This document shows, piece by piece, positions 7,912 through 12,616 of a DNA stretch of 12,616 bases (positions are counted from its first letter, which is position 1; every line of letters starts with the position of its first letter). A model generated the notes under the pieces. That model saw only the letters and a list, made by a program, of their open reading frames with translations. It made no database searches and was not told the DNA's origin. The DNA lies in the NCBI GenBank assembly GCA_964502465.1, contig CAZCWX010000346.1, forward strand, positions 1 to 12,616. Reading direction: 5' to 3'. The stretch comes from CAZCWX01 sp964502465. GTDB taxonomy: Bacteria; Desulfobacterota; Binatia; Bin18. A program made the translations under genes and the position numbers.

Positions 7912-8003
7912 TGCCGCACACCCTTTTTCTAAGGATGTGTCCCCCCTAACAAAATCCATACAGATTGTAAAGGCAGTAGAGAGGAAGAAGTGGCGTTCTG
8001 CCT

Positions 8004-8690
8004 TCAAGCCGACACCTGAATGAGCGCACCAGCATCCAGCCGGAGCGTCCGGTCCATTGCGGTCGCAATCCTCTCGTTGTGCGTCACGACCACCATGGTG
8101 ATCCCGAGTTCGTGGTTCAGCGTCAGCAACACGCGGAGGACGCTTTCACCGGTCATCGGATCAAGGTTTCCAGTCGGTTCATCCGCAAGAATGACTCGCG
8201 GTCGTAAAACGACCGCACGAGCGATCGCGACCCGTTGCTGTTCCCCACCGGAGAGTTCTCCAGGGCGATGGCTCAACCGCTCTCCCAGGCCAACTCGGTG
8301 CAGAATGTCCCGGGCTCGCTGACTCGCGTCGAGCCAACTCAACCCCGCGATTAGCCCCGGCATGGTGACATTTTCCAGCGCGGTAAAGTCGGGCAACAAG
8401 TGGTGAAATTGGAAAATAAATCCGATCTCGCGGTTGCGCACAGCCGCTAACTCGGCTTCAGCCAGCGCGAACAGGTCCTGCCCATCGAGGAACACTTTCC
8501 CCTCGGTTGGTCGGTCCAGCGCGCCCAGGATATGCAGGAGCGTACTCTTCCCCACACCCGACTCACCGACAATAGCGATGCGTTCAGCCTGGCGAATCTC
8601 CAGATCAAGAGATTCGAGCACGCGGATTGCAGACTCCCCTTCGCCATACCGTTTGCTCAAACCGACCGCCTGGATCAACACCTCAGCCAC
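8004..8690 (-). CDS. lolD: Lipoprotein-releasing ABC transporter ATPase LolD
   Basis: LolD hydrolyses ATP to power transfer of outer-membrane lipoproteins from the inner membrane to LolA. In the 228-residue product the ABC elements are all intact: Walker A GESGVGKST, Q-loop FIFQFHHLLPDF, signature LSGGEQQRVAIARA, Walker B VILADEPTGNLD and the switch histidine in VVVTHNE. FQFHHLLPDFTALENV is typical of LolD and MacB-like ATPases. The frame opens at a TTG at 8711, but I prefer GTG at 8690, which has GGGGAG (8697-8702) six bases upstream and gives the usual N-terminus and length (E. coli 233). It lies downstream of its permease gene, separated by 116 bases mostly filled by an inverted-repeat element. 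Confidence 0.95.
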   Translation of the reverse strand: MAEVLIQAVGLSKRYGEGESAIRVLESLDLEIRQAERIAIVGESGVGKSTLLHILGALDRPTEGKVFLDGQDLFALAEAELAAVRNREIGFIFQFHHLLPDFTALENVTMPGLIAGLSWLDASQRARDILHRVGLGERLSHRPGELSGGEQQRVAIARAVVLRPRVILADEPTGNLDPMTGESVLRVLLTLNHELGITMVVVTHNERIATAMDRTLRLDAGALIQVSA

Positions 8691-8706
8691 GACCGTCTCC
8701 CCAAAA

Positions 8707-8802
8707 AGCAATCAGTATTGAGCTGTCGGCTTTTAGCCCCTCCCGAAGAATGATAAAGGGCTGCGGTGCTTGCTGATGGCTGACTGCTGAGAGCTGACCG
8801 CT
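8707..8802. repeat. GCTGANN heptad inverted-repeat element between permease and lolD
   Basis: The right arm (8772-8802) is four head-to-tail 7-base units of the form GCTGANN plus GCT. The left arm (8707-8740) is a degenerate run in the opposite orientation; AGC.ATCAG at its outer end and AGCCC at its inner end pair with the right side. The element fills nearly all of the gap, ending four bases from the permease stop and starting five bases from the lolD ribosome-binding site. A sister element lies on the other side of the permease gene. It could form an RNA hairpin in the transcript. No protein-coding content was seen. Confidence 0.7.
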
Positions 8803-8806
8803 CCTT

Positions 8807-10072
8807 TCATTCATACCTGATCACTTCCACTGGTGCTAAACGAGCGGCCTGACGGGCCGGGTAGATCGTGGCCAGTAGACAAATGATGACGGATGCCACC
8901 CCTACAGCGAGAAAATTCTCACCATAGATTTTGACTGGCAGGGTAGACACATAAAACACGTCCTTTGGCAGTTCAATAAAATGATAGCGCTCAAGCAACC
9001 AGCACCCGACAAAGCCAAAGACCGTCCCCAGCAGCGTGCCGATCACCCCGATGATCATCCCCTTATAGACAAAAATACGGCCAATGGACCGGGTGGTTGC
9101 CCCCATCGACTTGAGTACGGCAATATCTTTGCGCTTCTCCATGACCACCATGATTAGTGTGGCAATGATGTTGAACGCTGCCACCAGCACGATCAACAAG
9201 AGCACGATGAAGTACACCATCTTTTCCAGCGCCAGCGCAGCAAACAGGTTGCGGTTGATTTCAGTCCAATCCCGCGCCTTATAGAGAAAACCGAGCGCCG
9301 TCTCGAGTTGGCGCGCCACAGTTGGGGCGGCATAGACATTCGTGACGCGCACCTCAATGCCAGTGACTGTGTTTCCCAAGCCAAAGAAGTGCTGCGCATC
9401 GGCGAGCGCCATATAGACCACCGTATTGTCGTAATCGTACATCCCCGAGTCAAACAGCGCGGCGACCACAAATCGCTTGATTTTGGGGATCATCCCCAGT
9501 GGTCCTGGCGTAGTACTGATTGGCGACACAATGCTGAGAGGATCACCAGGGAGCACACCAAGCTGCTGGGCGAGTTCCTGTCCGATAATGATACCAGAGA
9601 GTTGGACCGTGCGTCCTTCTGCTCCATCACGCACAGTCACACTGTGTAGTTCCCCTAATCCGTCAATGCTCCCTTCTCGGATATGGTCAACCACATTGAC
9701 CACTTCGCTTGCCAGAGTCGGATCCACTCCCCGGACTAATACACCCGCGACGCTTTGACGCGAGTTGACCATCACCTGTCCATAGATAAAAGGGGCTGCC
9801 GCCACGACACCTGGGACTTGGTTCACCCGTTCGACCACCTGATTATAGTCGCCGATCGTGCCACCCACATTCGAGAGGATAATATGAGGGTTAAAACCCA
9901 GGATACGATCCCGCAGGTCCTCTTCAAAGCCGGTCATGATGGCCAGCACAATGTTAAGGGTCATCACCCCGATCATCACCCCGATGGTGGCAATGGCCGT
10001 GATCAGCGAGATGAACGCCTCACGTCGCTTCGCTCGCAGGTAACGGAGACTAATAAAGAGTTCGTAACGCAC
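8807..10072 (-). CDS. lolC: Lipoprotein-releasing system permease, LolC/LolE family
   Basis: This inner-membrane protein forms the channel part of the LolCDE complex that extracts outer-membrane lipoproteins. The 421-residue product has the family layout: N-terminal amphipathic RYLRAKRR segment, membrane helix 1 (about 20-47), a large periplasmic domain (48-280), then helices at about 286-311, 336-360 and 386-405. EKRKDIAVLKSMGAT (312-326) is the cytoplasmic coupling helix contacting LolD. MIPKIKRF (194-201) may correspond to the hook region that touches LolA. Only one permease gene is present, so the complex is probably a homodimer here, or a partner is encoded elsewhere. The start is GTG at 10072, matching the conserved M(R)YE(L)FI..RYLRAKR start, but with no clear Shine-Dalgarno; an inverted-repeat element begins seven bases upstream. 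LolC and LolE cannot be told apart safely; the symbol is by convention. Confidence 0.92.
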   Translation of the reverse strand: MRYELFISLRYLRAKRREAFISLITAIATIGVMIGVMTLNIVLAIMTGFEEDLRDRILGFNPHIILSNVGGTIGDYNQVVERVNQVPGVVAAAPFIYGQVMVNSRQSVAGVLVRGVDPTLASEVVNVVDHIREGSIDGLGELHSVTVRDGAEGRTVQLSGIIIGQELAQQLGVLPGDPLSIVSPISTTPGPLGMIPKIKRFVVAALFDSGMYDYDNTVVYMALADAQHFFGLGNTVTGIEVRVTNVYAAPTVARQLETALGFLYKARDWTEINRNLFAALALEKMVYFIVLLLIVLVAAFNIIATLIMVVMEKRKDIAVLKSMGATTRSIGRIFVYKGMIIGVIGTLLGTVFGFVGCWLLERYHFIELPKDVFYVSTLPVKIYGENFLAVGVASVIICLLATIYPARQAARLAPVEVIRYE

Positions 10073-10079
10073 GCAATAG

Positions 10080-10168
10080 CAGTCAGCTTTCAGCAGTCAG
10101 CTTTCAGCAACACAGTTGTCATGCCGCAGTCATCCTTCCGGCTGATCGCTGATTGCTGACCGCTGAGA
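10080..10168. repeat. GCTGANN heptad inverted-repeat element between lysS and permease
   Basis: The left arm (10080-10107) is two exact copies of a 14-base unit, each two heptads; on the minus strand these read GCTGAAA and GCTGACT alternately. The right arm (10141-10168) is four GCTGANN heptads on the plus strand. The arms are inverted relative to each other around a spacer of 33 bases, so the transcript could form a long imperfect hairpin. It occupies most of the 102-base gap between the lysS stop and the permease start. It resembles the element at 8707-8802 in unit sequence, period and placement, which points to a dispersed extragenic repeat family. Confidence 0.8.
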
Positions 10169-10174
10169 ACTTTT

Positions 10175-11659
10175 TCATTTCTTCTCCGGCCGCATGTGGG
10201 GAAAGAGGATGACATCACGGATCGACGGTGAATTGGTGAAGAGCATGACTAACCGATCTATCCCGATTCCCTCACCAGCCGTGGGTGGCATGCCATACTC
10301 CAGCGCGCGGACATAGTCCTCGTCGAGCGCATGGGCTTCCTCGTCACCAGCTTCGCGCTCGCGCAGTTGCTGAAGAAACCGTTGCAACTGATCGTCCGGA
10401 TCGTTCAGCTCGGAAAAGGCATTGGCAGTCTCGCGTCCAGCGATGTACAGCTCAAAGCGGTCGACAAAGCACGGATCCCGTTCATTGCGACGTGCGAGGG
10501 GGGAAATTTCAACCGGATAGCTCACGATAAACGTTGGTTGAATAAGGTACGGTTCGACTACTGCACCAAAGAGTTCTTCCAGTACTTTCCCAGGTGGTGC
10601 CGAGGCAGGTGGATGCACGCCTGCCTCACGTGCTTTCGCGCGTACGATATCCTCTTGCTCAACCTCATCGGCCGAGAGTCCGGTATATTGACACACGGCC
10701 TCCTTCATACCAAGGCGGCGCCAGGGCGGCGTCAGGTCGATTTCGTGTTCTCCATAGACAAGCAGCGGTCCACCGTTCACTTCTTGCGCCAGAAAGGCAA
10801 ATAACTCTTCGGTCAGGGTCATCAGCTGTTCATAGGTCGCGTAGGCCTGATAGAATTCCAGCATAGTGTACTCAGGGTTATGCTTCGTCGAGACCCCCTC
10901 GTTGCGAAAATTGCGTCCGAGTTCAAACACCCGGTCGATCCCACCCACAACGAGACGTTTCAGATACAGCTCAGGAGCAATACGGAGATAGAGATCAATA
11001 TCCAGAGCCCGGTGATGCGTCACAAAAGGCTTTGCCAGCGCCCCACCTGCTACGCTTTGCATGACTGGGGTTTCCACCTCGATAAAATCGCGCTCCTGAA
11101 AGAAATGCCGGATCAGTTGGGTGATTTTCGCCCGCTTGCGAAACGTCTCGCGCACCTGCGGATTGACTAGTAAATCAAGGTAGCGTTGGCGATAGCGGGT
11201 CTCGACATCCTGCAGCCCGTGCCACTTCTCAGGCAGGGGGCGTAGGGCTTTACTCAGCAAGTGTAACGCGGTTGCCTTGATGGTGAGTTCCCCAGTACGG
11301 GTTCGGAAGATCGGACCTTCAACCCCGACAATATCCCCGACATCGAGCGATTCCTTGAGGAGCGTCACCGCCTCCGGTGGGCTATCGCCCTGCCGGACAT
11401 AAACCTGGATCTGGCCACTCTGGTCCTGCAAATGAAAAAAGGCCGCTTTGCCAAAATAGCGCAGGGACATGATACGACCAGCGACAGAGAACAGGGCGGT
11501 TCCCTTCTGCAGTTCCTCTTCGCTAGCGTCAGCAAACTGATCCCGCAAAGCAGCAGTCGTACGGGTCGGAAAGAAGTCATTCGGATAAATCGGAACGCCC
11601 GTCTCTTTCAAAGCAGCGAGTTTTTTCTTACGGACCAGAATCTGTTCGTTTTCTTCCAT
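10175..11659 (-). CDS. lysS: Lysyl-tRNA synthetase, class II
   Basis: LysS charges tRNA-Lys with lysine in the cytoplasm. The 494-residue product has the full class II arrangement. An N-terminal OB-fold anticodon-binding domain runs over about 55-135 (FSVAGRIMSLRYFGKAAF at 57-74). Motif 1 lies near 183-200 (FFQERDFIEVETPVM), motif 2 at about 248-269 (GRNFRNEGVSTKHNPEYTM) and motif 3 at 464-491 (GIGIDRLVMLF, ending in FPHMRP). Length matches the bacterial family. ATG at 11659 has no recognisable Shine-Dalgarno sequence in the bases just upstream. A possible promoter at 11669-11697 would start transcription within a few bases of the ATG. It is the first gene of the minus-strand block, with a Lol-bam-lpx order downstream that is also known in deltaproteobacteria. 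Confidence 0.97.
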   Translation of the reverse strand: MEENEQILVRKKKLAALKETGVPIYPNDFFPTRTTAALRDQFADASEEELQKGTALFSVAGRIMSLRYFGKAAFFHLQDQSGQIQVYVRQGDSPPEAVTLLKESLDVGDIVGVEGPIFRTRTGELTIKATALHLLSKALRPLPEKWHGLQDVETRYRQRYLDLLVNPQVRETFRKRAKITQLIRHFFQERDFIEVETPVMQSVAGGALAKPFVTHHRALDIDLYLRIAPELYLKRLVVGGIDRVFELGRNFRNEGVSTKHNPEYTMLEFYQAYATYEQLMTLTEELFAFLAQEVNGGPLLVYGEHEIDLTPPWRRLGMKEAVCQYTGLSADEVEQEDIVRAKAREAGVHPPASAPPGKVLEELFGAVVEPYLIQPTFIVSYPVEISPLARRNERDPCFVDRFELYIAGRETANAFSELNDPDDQLQRFLQQLREREAGDEEAHALDEDYVRALEYGMPPTAGEGIGIDRLVMLFTNSPSIRDVILFPHMRPEKK

Positions 11660-11668
11660 AAAACACTG

Positions 11669-11697
11669 GTCTTAACTAACCTGAGAAAGAGCGTCAA
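11669..11697 (-). promoter_or_regulatory. Candidate promoter for lysS and the downstream block
   Basis: On the minus strand TTGACG (11692-11697, five of six -35 matches) and TAAGAC (11669-11674, about three of six -10 matches) are separated by 17 bases. Transcription would start at about 11660-11663, leaving almost no leader before the lysS ATG at 11659. The weak -10 makes this tentative, but the absence of a ribosome-binding site fits a leaderless or near-leaderless message. Confidence 0.3.
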
Positions 11698-11705
11698 CCG
11701 GGTAA

Positions 11706-11734
11706 AGGGGAAAGAAAAGCAAATTTTTTCCCCT
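11706..11734. other. Inverted repeat in the lysS-gspC divergent region
   Basis: AGGGGAAAGAA (11706-11716) pairs with TTTTTTCCCCT (11724-11734) around a 7-base loop, an 11-base-pair stem with one G-U pair on the plus strand. It lies 47-75 bases upstream of lysS and about 150 bases before gspC. It could be a hairpin in a transcript or a regulator site. The T-run is inside the stem, so it is not a typical terminator. Confidence 0.4.
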
Positions 11735-11811
11735 AAACACGGCTTTTCTTATTTCTTATTCTTCAGAAAAATCCTCTATATACTTTTCCTGAGCTTAGAA
11801 TAAAAAACTTT

Positions 11812-11838
11812 ATGCAAAGCTTGAATTGTTCTTTGCAT
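11812..11838. promoter_or_regulatory. Perfect 8-base inverted repeat, possible operator upstream of gspC
   Basis: ATGCAAAG (11812-11819) and CTTTGCAT (11831-11838) are exact reverse complements separated by 11 bases. The centre-to-centre distance of 19 bases is near two helical turns, a spacing suited to a dimeric DNA-binding protein, and the site is 42 bases upstream of the gspC ATG in AT-rich DNA. A short hairpin in the gspC leader is the alternative. No regulator is encoded in the window. Confidence 0.35.
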
Positions 11839-11879
11839 TAGCTTATCCTGCCTGTTGAGGCTGAGGGGTGGTGGCGGAG

Positions 11880-12616
11880 ATGCATTCCAGAGTTCTTTTC
11901 TTTAGCGCTCGTTTTTTCCTTCTCACGCTGCTCTCTTATTTCTGTGCGCTTTCCGTCAACAGCCTGGTAGCCATGTGGTTGACGCTTCCGCCCTCAGCCT
12001 TTCAGCGCGAAGGAGCACTGACCTCACCACCAGTTCAACAAAAACTGCCGCTCTCGGCGTACGCAGTCATCCACACCAAAGATATTTTCAACGCGGTAAA
12101 AGCCCCTGCACCAAAAGAAGGGCTGACCGTGGCCGCTCACAATGGAGTGTTCAAACTGTGGGGAACAGCGATGCGCGATCATGATAATGCGTTTGCGATT
12201 ATTGAAGACCAAAGTTCGCGCGCGCAAGGGCTCTACCGTGAAGGGCAAACCATTGCGCCTGGGGCCACCTTAGTACAGGTTGACTGGGACCGGGTCATCA
12301 TCGAGCGCGAGGGCCGACAAGAGACGCTTGTCCTGCCAACTGACGCCCCTTCTCCACCACCGACGCAGGTCGCAAAAGCCCCCCCTGCTTCGCAAAATGA
12401 CGCCGCAACAGGTGTGAGTCAGGTCGCACCGGATACCTTTCAGCTTGATCGTCAGGAGGTAGACCGTGCAATGACCAATCTCAACGAGATTTTTACGCAA
12501 GTCCGGGCGGTTCCCTATTCCACCCCTGATGGGGTGACACAGGGGTTTCGTTTGTTTTCCATCAAAGCCGAGAGTCTCATTGATCGCCTTGGGCTGAAAA
12601 ATGGCGATATCGTCCA
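11880..12616 (+). CDS. gspC: Type II secretion system inner-membrane protein GspC (partial, runs off the right edge)
   Basis: GspC links the inner-membrane platform of the type II secretion system to the GspD outer-membrane secretin. The 245 residues visible from ATG 11880 show a short cytoplasmic end, one membrane helix (about 12-35) and a homology-region domain (about 62-153, from VIHTKDIFN through KLWGTA and LYREGQ to the VDWDRVIIER strand). A Pro/Ala/Gln-rich linker follows (155-185), then the start of a PDZ domain (about 208 onward: GFRLFSIKAESLIDRLGL.NGDIV). The frame has no stop before the edge. Two in-frame GTG codons at 11868 and 11871 are alternative starts; GAGGGG at 11863-11868 is about 11 bases from the ATG and very close to the GTGs, so the start is uncertain. 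gspD and other gsp genes would be expected to the right. It is divergent from lysS. Confidence 0.88.
   Translation, partial: MHSRVLFFSARFFLLTLLSYFCALSVNSLVAMWLTLPPSAFQREGALTSPPVQQKLPLSAYAVIHTKDIFNAVKAPAPKEGLTVAAHNGVFKLWGTAMRDHDNAFAIIEDQSSRAQGLYREGQTIAPGATLVQVDWDRVIIEREGRQETLVLPTDAPSPPPTQVAKAPPASQNDAATGVSQVAPDTFQLDRQEVDRAMTNLNEIFTQVRAVPYSTPDGVTQGFRLFSIKAESLIDRLGLKNGDIV

Noticed and set aside
7912..8007. Upstream extension of bamA to a TTG at 8007
   Set aside because: It would add 32 residues before a clear signal peptide and lacks a ribosome-binding site; ATG 7911 has both.
11796..11801. TAGAAT as a -10 box for gspC
   Set aside because: It matches the consensus well but has no recognisable -35 at 16-18 bases and no extended -10, in an AT-rich stretch where such hexamers are expected by chance.
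11432..11803. Plus-strand open frame over the lysS start and intergenic region
   Set aside because: It overlaps lysS on the opposite strand, shows no domain and has the composition of a shadow frame.

Overview
The window carries a compact block of outer-membrane biogenesis and lipid A genes from a Gram-negative bacterium. Reading along the minus strand from high to low coordinates, the order is lysS, a LolC/E-type permease gene, lolD, bamA, skp, fabZ, lpxA, lpxI and a secreted YVTN beta-propeller gene, followed by tRNA-Ala(GGC). At the right edge a type II secretion gene, gspC, runs the other way and leaves the window. The order lysS-lolC-lolD-bamA-skp-fabZ-lpxA-lpxI, use of LpxI rather than LpxH, a single Lol permease, and a 'CGNG..E.GEECD' cysteine-rich segment together suggest a deltaproteobacterium-like lineage (Desulfobacterota, Myxococcota or Binatota sense), probably uncultured. 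This taxonomic guess is inference from gene order and domain types, not from a database search.

Layout. 1-207: sequence downstream of the tRNA, with no firm gene; one frame is open from the left edge to 185. 208-280: tRNA-Ala with a plausible stable-RNA promoter at 319-347. 356-2614: exported protein with two copies of a roughly 200-residue domain, a cysteine-rich linker and a seven-bladed type propeller. 2691-4809: lpxI, lpxA and fabZ, with lpxA and fabZ overlapping by four bases. 4816-8690: skp, bamA and lolD. 8807-10072: lipoprotein-release permease. 10175-11659: lysS. 11660-11879: AT-rich divergent intergenic region with two inverted repeats. 11880-12616: start of gspC.

How the genes fit together. 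LpxA and LpxI act in lipid A synthesis and FabZ supplies acyl-ACP. BamA inserts beta-barrel proteins, Skp chaperones them through the periplasm, and LolD with the permease releases lipoproteins from the inner membrane. The usual lpxD (between skp and fabZ) and lpxB (after lpxI) are not here; the YVTN gene sits where lpxB would be expected.

Most of the window is conserved housekeeping and I see no clear new defence, mobile or biosynthetic system. The least explained features are two inverted-repeat elements built from 7-base GCTGANN units, which fill almost the whole gaps on either side of the permease gene, a glycine-rich tail beyond the BamA beta-signal, and the domain architecture of the YVTN protein. 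Several starts are non-ATG (permease, lolD, lpxA and lpxI all appear to use GTG).
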